DNA of 64,000 nucleotides, from contig NZ_JAGJEH010000004.1 of assembly GCF_018100925.1 (NCBI RefSeq), positions 434,001 to 498,000 on the forward strand, read 5' to 3'. Shown one piece after another: positions 55,583 through 64,000 of the stretch. Below the pieces are notes generated by a model that saw nothing but the letters and a program-made list of their open reading frames with translations, had not been told where the DNA came from and made no database searches. Position 1 is the stretch's first letter; every line of letters starts with the position of its first letter. Both the position numbers and the translations under genes were made by a program. Source of the DNA: Pseudoalteromonas luteoviolacea (GTDB lineage: Bacteria; Pseudomonadota; Gammaproteobacteria; Enterobacterales; Alteromonadaceae).

Positions 55583-56219
55583 CACTTCCTTCCTAAATAC
55601 TATTGCATATTTTACTTTTTTTTATGCAGCTCTCGCCATTTCAGCACATCGCTCTCACAATGTTAAGTTTAAATTGGCCACTTTCTAGGCAAATTATGAA
55701 TGATTGTAAACGCTCTTGGCGCTTAAATTACACAAGTTGCTATTATTACTAAATTTATCGGAAAAATGCGTGATTTCTTTAGTAAAATTCGCAATATGAG
55801 ACTTTATCATTAGCTTTAGTCAGGCTTGAATATCGACAATGAAGTGAAATATTTATTCCATTTATTGCGATATTTTATTGAAAACTACGTAAATTCCAAT
55901 TCAATTCATTTATTCATTAGTTAAAATAACCGTGAAATTTTATGCATTTTTTACGCCAAAAAATAAAAACTTTCCTACTTCTCAGAGCACAGACCTCTTT
56001 ATTGGGCGTACTACCGCTTACTTAGAAAACTCAGATGAGCACCAATTACTCATACTCAACTCTATTCCTCACAGGCGTTTTCAATAATTGGTGTAATATT
56101 TGCTGACTAAAATTCATTCAAAAAAGTAAAATTCATGGCTTACTTACGCGTCTATATTCCGTAATTGCCACTGATGCTAAACGACTATGCTTGACCTAGA
56201 CAATTGCAGGGAGACAGGT
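55583..56219. other. Long AT-rich intergenic region, no gene seen
   Basis: About 640 bp between divergent genes. Very AT-rich. I see no ORF of note and no recognisable RNA; only the ribosome site GGGAG of the next gene stands out. Confidence 0.5.
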
Positions 56220-56639
56220 ATGAAAACACAAATATTGGAATTAGCTACTCATGGTCAAAGTTTTGGCTATGTAACCGTGAACGATGATTTATCGGGTGTT
56301 TTTTATGGCAATGGCCATATCAACAATGCGGCTAAATTTGAATTAACCCCCTGTGCCAGAGATGAACAGGCGTTTTATTACAAACTGGTTGGTTCTCATA
56401 GCAGTTACATGGACTTTTCGCTCGCGTCTAAGGTCGTCAAAATCACGCGCTCTAAAAGCCCGGAAGCGTCAAATATTTGTGCATGGAAAATATTAAATGG
56501 CGCATTGTGCGCAATTATACCCGGGAGTAGTGTATTTAAAGCCCTCAGTCGCTCCACATTCAAACATGGATCAAATGTATTGTTTGCTACTTCTCCTTGT
56601 GATCAAGATTTTTGCAGGGTAAGAATTATCACTCATTGA
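56220..56639 (+). CDS. Hypothetical 139-aa protein
   Basis: No family recognised. I choose ATG 56220 because GGGAGACAGGT lies directly upstream; a longer start adds 11 residues. No signal peptide. Beta-rich sequence with four or five Cys (PCARDEQ, NICAWKILNGALCAIIP, PCDQDFCRV). The flanking gaps are long on both sides, so it stands alone. Possibly a horizontally acquired orphan. Confidence 0.6.
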   Translation: MKTQILELATHGQSFGYVTVNDDLSGVFYGNGHINNAAKFELTPCARDEQAFYYKLVGSHSSYMDFSLASKVVKITRSKSPEASNICAWKILNGALCAIIPGSSVFKALSRSTFKHGSNVLFATSPCDQDFCRVRIITH

Positions 56640-56963
56640 GAACCTTGCTCGCAGTTAAAACAAGCACCTGTAGCTTCAAATATGGAATATAAATAGTCTC
56701 TATTGGAGTGAATTTAGCGACACAATAAAGTAACCTTTGGCGCTGAATTTAAATTGGCTGCCTGTCACTTTTGGGCTGTAACGACATATTGAAGAGGGAA
56801 TAAAACAACGAGCGCAATCCAAATAATATCAATAGAAGAGGCAGTATGTTTAACTAGCCTCTCACGAATTAATAATGGCAGCTTATTCAAAATATTGGTT
56901 CTCACTTTTACGGCAATTTTGCTAGTAATTCAGGTACGTTTTTAAACAGCCGTTTAGTTTGAG
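56640..56963. other. Intergenic region, no gene seen
   Basis: 324 bp between converging genes, without a recognisable frame, terminator or RNA. It may hold decayed sequence. Confidence 0.45.
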
Positions 56964-57464
56964 TTAATTTAGACAAACCCCGCTCTTCCCACTTTCTAGT
57001 TCAATCGCTTTATCTGGGTTTTCAACTTGATAATACAACGACATTATTTGCCATTTCTGATCCGCTTTATAGAGTTGAATGCTATTTACGCCTGTAAAGT
57101 CAGGATGCTTCTGGCCTTTGTTAAAACGAGATTCAGCAACACTGTAAACATGAGAAAACCTATCATAGGTTTGAACCTTACGCACAATTTCACATTCGTA
57201 AAACCCCTTTTCAGACGCTTTATCAAGTAGCTTTATAAATTCTTGCCCTGACAGGCTCATCAGGCTAGGCATTCCCTTTTTTAAATGCACGCCAAATACT
57301 TTTGCCTCGGGATGAAAGAGCTGTTTCAGTATGTCTATATCCGGTTTTTTCTGTGGCTCATGTGACATGGCTTGAAATAGTGAATTCACCACGCTCTGGG
57401 GTGTATTGCTCGCAACACTGCCAAACGCTAAACAGACTAAAGAAATCATAAACATAAACCGCAT
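56964..57464 (-). CDS. Secreted NTF2/SnoaL-like protein
   Basis: A 166-aa protein with signal peptide (about 1-18, FMFMISLVCLAFGSVAS) followed by an NTF2-like fold: VVNSLFQAMSHEPQKKPDID, then FHPEAKVFGV, RKVQTYDRFSHVYSVAESRF and WQIMSLYYQ. Such small periplasmic domains often bind hydrophobic ligands; no catalytic residues can be assigned. Not in an obvious operon. Confidence 0.75.
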   Translation of the reverse strand: MRFMFMISLVCLAFGSVASNTPQSVVNSLFQAMSHEPQKKPDIDILKQLFHPEAKVFGVHLKKGMPSLMSLSGQEFIKLLDKASEKGFYECEIVRKVQTYDRFSHVYSVAESRFNKGQKHPDFTGVNSIQLYKADQKWQIMSLYYQVENPDKAIELESGKSGVCLN

Positions 57465-57628
57465 GACGTACTCCTTTGTTATAGTTGTTTTTTAAACTTG
57501 ATCTATTGCTAGACCTAGTTCATCTATATTTACCATTGATGATGCGAGCTTTTCAACATCCTAAAACATCAGCTGGTATCGACTCCTTCCCTATATAGAA
57601 GTCGACAACAATACATCAGCGTTGATAT

Positions 57629-58390
57629 TTACTCAAAAAGTGACGTGCAACTGCCTTGTGCTTTAATCTGTGTCAATGTTGCAGTTAGCCGCTCGTAAAC
57701 AGCCATATGTGCAAAGTTACCAGTGCTGATCCGCTTAACTCCCAACTCTGTCAGTTTGGCCACACTTGGTAACTCCGGCATCGCCATCACATTGATGGGC
57801 AGTGACGTTGAGCGAGTAACTTTGCTTATATCTTGTTCAGCAGTGATACACGGGAAAAACAATCCATTTGCACCAGCCATTTGGTAGCTGTGAGCTCTGA
57901 TACAGGCCTCTTCTACTGCATTTTCAACACCTAGTAGAAATACATCACAGCGAACATTAATAAAAATATGCACATCGCGCGCTGCTAATTGTGCGCAAAC
58001 TTGTGTTAATAAGTCTGCAAACTCATCTTTGTCACACAAGCTGCGCGTGTTCTGTACACGGCTATCTTCTATATTGATACCCACAACACCCAGCTCCGCA
58101 AGCTGCTGAATATGATCGGTGATCACTCGTGGATCTTTACTAAATCCTGACTCGATATCTACGCTTAGCGGTAGAAGACTCGATGCAGTGATCCGCTTTA
58201 CGACAAACAAAAGCTCTTCAAAAGGGATGTTCTCACCATCTTCATAGCCAAGCACAGCTGCCAATGCTGCACTCGATGTTCCCATTGCTTGATAACCAGC
58301 TTGCTCAGCACATTTTGCGCTGGGAGCATCCCAAACGTTTGCCAATAGAAGTGGCGTAGCCTGTTGGTGCAGCGCATAAAATTCATTCAT
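57629..58390 (-). CDS. Isocitrate lyase / PEP mutase superfamily enzyme
   Basis: A 253-aa TIM-barrel enzyme with the superfamily features: LLLANVWDAPSAKCAEQAGY start, LPLSVDIESGF (metal-binding Asp/Glu), GVVGINIEDSR (Glu-Asp) and INVMAMPELPSVAKLTELGV. Substrate cannot be told; relatives act on methylisocitrate-like or oxaloacetate-like C-C or C-P bonds. The Lys-Lys-Cys-Gly-type lyase loop is absent. The adjacent divergent LysR gene is probably its regulator. Confidence 0.85.
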   Translation of the reverse strand: MNEFYALHQQATPLLLANVWDAPSAKCAEQAGYQAMGTSSAALAAVLGYEDGENIPFEELLFVVKRITASSLLPLSVDIESGFSKDPRVITDHIQQLAELGVVGINIEDSRVQNTRSLCDKDEFADLLTQVCAQLAARDVHIFINVRCDVFLLGVENAVEEACIRAHSYQMAGANGLFFPCITAEQDISKVTRSTSLPINVMAMPELPSVAKLTELGVKRISTGNFAHMAVYERLTATLTQIKAQGSCTSLFE

Positions 58391-58540
58391 TATCGTTCCT
58401 TTTTATTATTTGGTTTAGTAATTACGGTTTGTTGCGATAAATGTATTCTTGCAACCAGGCAGTAAAAAGGCCAACGATGAAAATCGACTTTTAATATAAG
58501 CATTGCTTATAATACTAAGAAGATATTAAGAATAAATTGT

Positions 58541-59443
58541 GTGCTTGTGTTTAAAAACATTAATCTTCTAGTCACTTTCGAATGTGCAGCCAGACATAAC
58601 AGCTATAGTCTAGCGGCAAAAGAGCTCTGTATTTCTCAAGCTGCTGTCAGCCAACAAATGCGTCAGCTCGAGTCTACTCTCGGTACTCGATTGTTTATCC
58701 GTAAAGGCAAGCAGATGCAGCTCAGCCAATCCGGCCAGTCTCTTTTCGAATACGCGCAAAAGGGGTTAGCTATATTGAATCAAGGAGTCAACCAGCTACA
58801 AAATGAAGAGGTCGATGGTGAATTGACCATCACTTCAACTCAAGCTTTCATCGCCCTATGGTTGATGCCAAGGCTTCAATCCTTTACAGAGCAATATCCG
58901 AATATCCAAATCACTATCTCATCTTCGGCAAGCTTTGTTGACTTAAAGCAAAACCACCTAGATTTAGCTATCCGGTTTGGTCAGTCTGTGGAGCAAAATA
59001 CCCCGAACAATTTAGTTTGTGACTACTTCGGCGAATCTGCGGTCTATCCCATTTGTTCAAACCAATTTGCGCAGCAGCTTAATTTGAACTCACCCGAAAA
59101 CTTGCTATCACAACATATAGTGACTTTAGAAAACCCAGGGCCTTACGACTGGCCTACTTGGTTTAAGGCTGCCGGAGTGTCGGGCGTGGAGTCCCATACG
59201 CTGTGGACTAAGGTTAACTCGACGGATATGGCAATCAGTGCTGTCGCGAGCGGTCACGGTGTTACACTTGCAGTCCCTTATTTATGCCAACAACAGCTCG
59301 ACAATGGTACGCTGGTAATTCCCTATAAACTTGCACATCCAAACACCGTCAAACGATACTTTGTTTATGATTCAAACTCCCCAAGACTTGCGCGGCTGAA
59401 GGTCTTTACTGACTGGGTAAAAAATGAAATAACTAAAGGTTAA
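58541..59443 (+). CDS. LysR-family regulator, GcvA-like
   Basis: A 300-aa regulator with N-terminal winged HTH (LVTFECAARHNSYSLAAKEL, AAVSQQMRQLESTLGTRLFI) and a substrate-binding effector domain (GVTLAVPYLCQQQL). No ATG: GTG 58541 or GTG 58547 start the frame, so the first residue is uncertain. It is divergent from the PEP-mutase-like gene across 150 bp, the classical LysR layout; it probably controls that gene and itself. Confidence 0.87.
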   Translation: MLVFKNINLLVTFECAARHNSYSLAAKELCISQAAVSQQMRQLESTLGTRLFIRKGKQMQLSQSGQSLFEYAQKGLAILNQGVNQLQNEEVDGELTITSTQAFIALWLMPRLQSFTEQYPNIQITISSSASFVDLKQNHLDLAIRFGQSVEQNTPNNLVCDYFGESAVYPICSNQFAQQLNLNSPENLLSQHIVTLENPGPYDWPTWFKAAGVSGVESHTLWTKVNSTDMAISAVASGHGVTLAVPYLCQQQLDNGTLVIPYKLAHPNTVKRYFVYDSNSPRLARLKVFTDWVKNEITKG

Positions 59444-59685
59444 GCTGTTTAGGTTTGTGGCCAATGGCCCCATTCCTATCGACAAAACCTGTAAATGTCG
59501 CTTGCCTTTAATGTTACACCCCATAAAATCCCCCGCTTTTTCCCGTTAAATCCCCAATAGCAATTAGTCCGCCTTATTTATCATAGCCAAACAAACATGC
59601 ATTGCAGGCACAGCTCAATTTAATGTGTCCTAGACATGTTTTGAGCAGACACTGTTTTGAGATCTCAAATATCAGGAGAAAATAT

Positions 59686-60333
59686 ATGGCAGGACTCGTC
59701 TCTATGGCCCAGCAGTTTAGTGGTCTACCAATGAAATCTTTAATTGGGGGACCGCTTAAGGCCGCAACAGATGCAAATGGTATGATGGCACGTACCCAAA
59801 CCCAATTTATGCTTAGTACATGTTTTGAAAACGGCGGCGGTGGCGGTGGTAACCCTCCTGCATCTGGCAGCAATAGTAAACTTACGCCGATAATGGTCGA
59901 ATTTGCGCTTAGTCGCCCGGTGATCAAAGCAGATGGAACTGATGGAAAAGATGCCACTATCACCTTAAAACTGCCATTACTGACTCTTATTCCGCTCAAC
60001 TCCTTAGCCGTGGATGACGTCAAAATTCACTTTGAGATGGAAGTCTCTAGCTCAACGTCCAAAGACAATGAAAAAAGCAGCGAGCAAGAAACAGCTGCAA
60101 AAGCCGATATTACCGCAAAATATAATGCAGGCTTGTTTTCTGTGGAAGTGCACGGCTCAGTGTCGCACAGCAGTAAATCAACCTCCAAGCAAAAAGAGCA
60201 CTACGAAGCGTCAAACAAAGCAAAATATGAAGTCGACGTGCACGCCGGACAGCTCCCTTTGCCTACGGGGGTTACAACCATTATCAACGCGTTCACTAAA
60301 AACATTGACCCTATTATAGAAAAAGAACAATAG
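59686..60333 (+). CDS. DUF2589 family protein (paralogue 1)
   Basis: A 215-aa protein. Start ATG 59686 with AGGAG 8 nt upstream; longer frames lack support. The N-terminal helix QFSGLPMKSLIGGPLKAATD and following NGMMARTQTQFMLSTCF is nearly repeated in the third cluster gene. A Gly-rich linker (about 52-63) then a beta domain PLLTLIPLNSLAVDDVKIHF and C-terminal GQLPLPTGVTTIIN. DUF2589 has no known function. First gene of a four-gene cluster on the plus strand. Confidence 0.8.
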   Translation: MAGLVSMAQQFSGLPMKSLIGGPLKAATDANGMMARTQTQFMLSTCFENGGGGGGNPPASGSNSKLTPIMVEFALSRPVIKADGTDGKDATITLKLPLLTLIPLNSLAVDDVKIHFEMEVSSSTSKDNEKSSEQETAAKADITAKYNAGLFSVEVHGSVSHSSKSTSKQKEHYEASNKAKYEVDVHAGQLPLPTGVTTIINAFTKNIDPIIEKEQ

Positions 60334-60404
60334 CGTCTGACTTTAAACACTCATCAGAGGAAGCACATTACTTCCTCTGCAAATACTAATAAGAAGAGAC
60401 CACC

Positions 60405-60899
60405 ATGATCGAATTTCAATCGCTGATGAAAGCCATTCACAAAGGGGTAAAGGATGCAGCTAAATCCGTTGAAGGTGAAACCATTGACTTTGTAAAGCGC
60501 TTTTTTGATGAACACCAAAATGAACAAGGATTGCCACCAAGTTACTCTCCTAAAACCTGCACGATGCAATTTCCGAGCAGAACCGAAAATGGTATTGATA
60601 CGGTTGATGCAGAGGTTCCTCTGCTGGCATTAGTACCAATTTCATCCCCCAGAATAACTGAAGTTAAGTTTTCTACTGATCTGGAAATTAGCACAAACGA
60701 GCAAGATCAACTTTTAGTGGCATTTGCCAAAAATACGACCAAGGCAGGCCTTCGAGATAAAATCATAGGCCAAAGCCGTGGAGAAAATACAGCTAATGCA
60801 CACCTTGAAATCACACTCACAGGAAATGAGCCACCAGAGGGGTTAAAAAAACTCATTGAAGGTTATGAACGTGCTCTTCGAGCTCAAATCCCAGGCTAA
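60405..60899 (+). CDS. DUF2589-related protein lacking the N-terminal helix (paralogue 2)
   Basis: A 164-aa protein. It has the beta-domain hallmark VPLLALVPISSPRITEVKFS and a helical end KLIEGYERALRAQ, but its N-terminus (LMKAIHKGVKDAAKSVEGET) differs from the conserved helix of its neighbours. It is shorter than both paralogues and lacks their Gly/Lys-rich linker. Ribosome site AAGAAG before the ATG. Probably part of one assembly with the flanking proteins; inference from co-location. Confidence 0.65.
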   Translation: MIEFQSLMKAIHKGVKDAAKSVEGETIDFVKRFFDEHQNEQGLPPSYSPKTCTMQFPSRTENGIDTVDAEVPLLALVPISSPRITEVKFSTDLEISTNEQDQLLVAFAKNTTKAGLRDKIIGQSRGENTANAHLEITLTGNEPPEGLKKLIEGYERALRAQIPG

Positions 60900-60922
60900 A
60901 ATAAAACATAGAAGGATTTAGC

Positions 60923-61588
60923 ATGAACACCAACATTGCCTCCCAGTTTTCAGGGCTGCCAATGAAAGCGCTCATTGGTGCACCGTTAAAAGCAGCAACT
61001 GATGCCAACGCAATGATAGCCAATGCACAAACCCAGTTTATTTTAACAACGTGTTTTGAAAAAAGTAATGATAGTGGCAATCAGCTTGTGCCAAAGATGG
61101 TTAATTTTACATTGTCTCGTTCTGTAATAGAAAAAGATGGCAGCATTAGTACACAACCAATAAAAATGGACATTTCAATCCCATTAATGACGTTGATCCC
61201 GATTAATTCGCTGGCCATCGAAAAGCTAAAGGTCTCTTTTAACATGGAAGTTAAAAGCTCACGCGAAATTAAAAAAAAGGAAGATCGTGAGCAAAAAGAC
61301 GTGCCATCAAAAAGCCGCAGAACAACCATGCAGGGGCGACGGCAAAGAAGCACTCATGGCAAAAAACAAAACAGTGAACCGAGCTCAAAACCACAACAAG
61401 CACATGACTTTGAGACCGAATTGCACGGCTCTCTAGCCAAGTCTGCGCAAGGAGAGCAACAATCCAGCGCAGCCCATGCTAGCTACGAAGTGACTTTGGA
61501 AGCTGGCCAACTGCCATTACCAAACGGTATCACCACCATATTAGAAATATTCTCAAAAAACATGATGCCATTACCAAGCAAACAGTAA
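60923..61588 (+). CDS. DUF2589 family protein (paralogue 3)
   Basis: A 221-aa protein starting NIASQFSGLPMKALIGAPLK and AATDANAMIANAQTQFILTT, almost the same as paralogue 1, with the domain PLMTLIPINSLAIEKLKVSF and ending GQLPLPNGITTILEIFSKN. Between them is a very basic, low-complexity loop (about 115-155, KSRRTTMQGRRQRSTHGKKQ). AGAAGGA about 7 nt before the ATG. The duplicate pair with differing middle loops suggests a hetero-oligomer. Confidence 0.78.
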   Translation: MNTNIASQFSGLPMKALIGAPLKAATDANAMIANAQTQFILTTCFEKSNDSGNQLVPKMVNFTLSRSVIEKDGSISTQPIKMDISIPLMTLIPINSLAIEKLKVSFNMEVKSSREIKKKEDREQKDVPSKSRRTTMQGRRQRSTHGKKQNSEPSSKPQQAHDFETELHGSLAKSAQGEQQSSAAHASYEVTLEAGQLPLPNGITTILEIFSKNMMPLPSKQ

Positions 61589-61599
61589 GGAATTCAACA

Positions 61600-61809
61600 A
61601 TGAGCATAAAATCAAAATTAGACTGCCCTGAATGCGGCGCGCCAATTTACTTTGAGTCAAACCTACTACTCACTGGCCAGTCATTTTCATGTTCTAACAG
61701 TCATTGTGATGTTTCCATCGCCTTAACTGCGACAGACAAAGAAGTGGTATCCGACGCATTCAGTAAATTTGAACAAATTCGAAATACCGCATCATCTCAA
61801 GCCGGGTAA
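61600..61809 (+). CDS. Small zinc-ribbon protein of the DUF2589 cluster
   Basis: A 69-aa protein with four Cys in ribbon spacing: Cys9-Pro-Glu-Cys12 and Cys31-(4)-Cys36. No signal peptide. It starts 11 bp after paralogue 3 (TAAGGA before the ATG), so it is in the same operon. Possibly an adaptor; function unknown. Confidence 0.72.
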   Translation: MSIKSKLDCPECGAPIYFESNLLLTGQSFSCSNSHCDVSIALTATDKEVVSDAFSKFEQIRNTASSQAG

Positions 61810-61832
61810 TATAACAACCACACAAAGCGCAC

Positions 61833-61861
61833 ATGCCAAACAACATTCACGTGTTTGGCAT
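61833..61861. terminator. Hairpin between the DUF2589 cluster and the S9 peptidase gene
   Basis: Perfect 10-bp stem ATGCCAAACA (61833-61842) and TGTTTGGCAT (61852-61861), extended imperfectly by AGCGCAC / AGTGCT. Loop of 9. No U-run. It lies between converging genes. Confidence 0.5.
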
Positions 61862-61893
61862 AGTGCTATCTATTATCGCTAAATACACATTGG

Positions 61894-63819
61894 CTATTTA
61901 AGCTGTTTATCAAAAAACGCCAACATGGCTTTAAGTGTAGCAACACGGTGGGGCTGATAACTCAAATGGTGATCGCCATCTTCAAGCTCTATGTAAGTCA
62001 CATCTTGGTTGTGTTTCTTTAGTGCCCTTGCCATTTTTTGACTGTGCTTTACAGGTACAACTGAATCCTCGCTACCGTGGATCAAAAGTATCGGCTTGGA
62101 CACCAAGTTAGCAAAATTAATCGGAGATACGTTTTCCAATTTATCGCGGTCTTGTCCTAATTGCTTACGGATCACTTCTTTGCTAGTAAAGTATCTAGCC
62201 TGTGAATATATAGATGCTAAATCTGTGACACCTGCAAAACTGGCCGCACACTTAAATGTATCTGGATGTTTAATTAGCGCCATGATTGCTGCGTAGCCAC
62301 CGTAGCTACCTCCGGCAATACACATTTGACTCTTATCAGTATAACCCTCTTCAATCAGCCACTTGGCTGCGTCGTCTAAATCGTCCTGCATGGCTTTTCC
62401 CCAACCTCCGATCGCAGCTTGCGCAAACTCGAAGCCATAACCATAGGAGCCTCTGAAGTTGGGTTGAAACACAATATAGCCGTGAGAAGCAAAAAATTCG
62501 GACCAATAGTCGTAGCTTTGATAATCACGTGCTGTTGGGCCACCATGTGGTAGTACTAATGCGGGATAGCGTTTCCCTGAATCGTATCCTTGCGGTACGG
62601 TTATATAAGCTTCTATTTTGATACCATCTCTTGCTACATACTCTACCCGCTGCTTACCCAAATAAGTATTCTCATTTATTTTCGGGTATACCTGAGCTAA
62701 ATAGTAAATCGAGTTGTTTTTTCTATTTCCTAATAAATAACTGCCAGGATCCTTGCTGGATTCACTATATACTATATAACTATTCCCTTGGTTATCCATG
62801 TCAGTGATGATATTGGTTGCATCCGGTAACACCTGCGAAATAGCGGTTTGTAGCGTCTGTAATTCTTTATCCCAATAGTGAATAACATTGTCTATGTTTG
62901 AATGAGAGTACCCTGCGACAGCCCCTGTTTTTGGAGAGTAAACTAAAGAACCGTCAGCATCATAGTTTGGATCGTGAAACACCAATTCACGAGAAAGCGT
63001 AGGGTCGGTTATATCGACCTTAAAAATAGACTCTTTATCTTTATGAATGGCTTTTATATAAATCGTATTTGGATCTATATCAAACCCAAGCACACCGACC
63101 TTGTCTTTTGAGAATACTTCATAATCGAATATTGTTTTCCATTTATTCGTTTTTGTATCTAATAAACGATAAAATACACGAGTATCATCCAGATGATACG
63201 AAATCCTTACATTGCCTTGTTGATCAGCTATCCAATCAACCACATGCGCTTTAAAGCTCATTACCCGTTTCAAACGCCGCTTCTTTACATTCAGTTTGTA
63301 AACACCTGGGCGGTTTCGCTGTTTAAGGTCAATAGAAACCAACACGTGATCTGGGTCATCAGGCAGCATACTGATCACATTGTCTTTAAATTGAGAATTA
63401 TTCTGCCCTCTTTTCGGTCGAATAACTGCTTGTGTGCCCTTTTTCTTTTGCGTTAAGTCATAGCTTAATAACTCGGTGCGCGTATACCTTATAAGCCCTT
63501 GCCTTTCGGTGTATGAGACACCCAATAATAAAATGTCCTCATTAACCCAGTCGAACCAATTAAGTTTGGCATTCAGGTTGTCGGTTTTCGTCACAGGATA
63601 AACTTTGCCGGTTGTCGCTTCTTGTATGACTAAAATTAGTTCTCCGCCACGATTTACTACATAGGCATATTTAGAGCCATTTGGAGAAAGGTTAAATTGA
63701 CTTACGTTCGGTAAACTCGCATGAGCTTCAATAGGTAGGGTTGGCTGTATACTAGCTACCACACCGAAGTGAAGCGTTGTAATTATTGTAGCGATGAAGA
63801 TCCAGAGCAGCTGACGCAT
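61894..63819 (-). CDS. Prolyl-oligopeptidase-family S9 peptidase, exported
   Basis: A 641-aa peptidase with signal peptide (about 1-23). An N-terminal beta-propeller-like half (SQFNLSPNGSKYAYVVNRGG) precedes an alpha/beta-hydrolase domain from about 410. Catalytic triad: Ser505 (GGSYGGYAA), Asp585 (GSEDSVVP) and His617 or His618 (GDHHLS). Acts on oligopeptides in the periplasm or outside. The family member type is acylaminoacyl-peptidase/S9C-like. No partner genes upstream. Confidence 0.9.
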   Translation of the reverse strand: MRQLLWIFIATIITTLHFGVVASIQPTLPIEAHASLPNVSQFNLSPNGSKYAYVVNRGGELILVIQEATTGKVYPVTKTDNLNAKLNWFDWVNEDILLLGVSYTERQGLIRYTRTELLSYDLTQKKKGTQAVIRPKRGQNNSQFKDNVISMLPDDPDHVLVSIDLKQRNRPGVYKLNVKKRRLKRVMSFKAHVVDWIADQQGNVRISYHLDDTRVFYRLLDTKTNKWKTIFDYEVFSKDKVGVLGFDIDPNTIYIKAIHKDKESIFKVDITDPTLSRELVFHDPNYDADGSLVYSPKTGAVAGYSHSNIDNVIHYWDKELQTLQTAISQVLPDATNIITDMDNQGNSYIVYSESSKDPGSYLLGNRKNNSIYYLAQVYPKINENTYLGKQRVEYVARDGIKIEAYITVPQGYDSGKRYPALVLPHGGPTARDYQSYDYWSEFFASHGYIVFQPNFRGSYGYGFEFAQAAIGGWGKAMQDDLDDAAKWLIEEGYTDKSQMCIAGGSYGGYAAIMALIKHPDTFKCAASFAGVTDLASIYSQARYFTSKEVIRKQLGQDRDKLENVSPINFANLVSKPILLIHGSEDSVVPVKHSQKMARALKKHNQDVTYIELEDGDHHLSYQPHRVATLKAMLAFFDKQLK

Positions 63820-64000
63820 TATATTCCTATTGTTTTTTTATACTCAAACAGGAATTATTAAACACATTAAATTAGCTTGCTACAACTTTTCTTAAAATGC
63901 ACCAAACACAACAATAAAAACACAAAAATAAAACATCTTTGTAACCAATCCAGCTTTCACTAATCCTAATATCGTTTGGATCCGCCTCCTCATCAAACGC

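Overview
The window looks like chromosomal DNA of a marine gammaproteobacterium of the Alteromonadales, most likely Pseudoalteromonas or a close relative. This is inferred from protein resemblance and gene order, not from a database search. Supporting signs are a fadIJ pair of enterobacterial type, a Na+-motor motY next to rnt, a perM / bepA / arsC-family block, an ECF sigma factor followed by a DUF3379 protein, many AT-rich intergenic regions, and a TonB receptor / tryptophan-halogenase-like / SapC cluster. I see no rRNA, tRNA, tmRNA, CRISPR array or prophage.

Layout. 1-1.6 kb: 3' part of a secreted kexin-like S8 protease. 1.6-2.7 kb: a dead REP-associated (Y1) transposase gene broken by a roughly 255-bp insertion and a nonsense codon, flanked by TGTAACTCCCCC repeats. 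2.9-6.3 kb: fadI-fadJ beta-oxidation operon (minus strand) with a FadR-like operator. 6.6-14.7 kb: plus-strand moxR / DUF58 / DUF4381 / batA / batB-TPR / batD operon, followed by an ECF sigma factor and a probable anti-sigma protein. 14.8-17.1 kb: Tim44-domain protein and three small unknown genes. 17.2-21.2 kb (minus): P-loop kinase with a BaeRS-like two-component system, then a lone receiver protein with a PilZ protein. 21.2-26.8 kb (minus): hrpA, a CBS protein and an isoaspartyl peptidase.

26.9-40.8 kb is a sugar-related region: SapC-family protein, tryptophan-halogenase-like flavoprotein and TonB-dependent receptor, then pgl-zwf, pgi, a divergent LacI-family repressor, and a three-domain cysteine desulfurase fusion. 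One palindrome, (A/G)ATGACAACGCTGTCAT(T/C) or a close variant, occurs three times: twice upstream of the receptor and once over the -35 element of pgi, beside the repressor gene. This suggests a small LacI-controlled regulon that couples outer-membrane substrate uptake to glucose-6-phosphate metabolism.

40.9-56 kb is mainly housekeeping: perM with a TusA-like gene, bepA, arsC family, wrbA, DUF2069, rnfH-ratA, smpB, fabB (with FadR/FabR-like sites), mnmC, motY, rnt and a DUF342 protein. A cytoplasmic acidic protein made of ten 13-residue calcium-binding-type repeats lies between smpB and fabB. 56-64 kb is accessory: unknown small proteins, a PEP-mutase-like enzyme with a divergent LysR regulator, a three-gene DUF2589-type cluster with a zinc-ribbon protein, and a secreted S9 peptidase. 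The least explained systems are the TonB receptor / halogenase / SapC locus, the desulfurase-degenerate lactamase-rhodanese fusion, the DUF2589 cluster and the 13-residue repeat protein with its neighbour.
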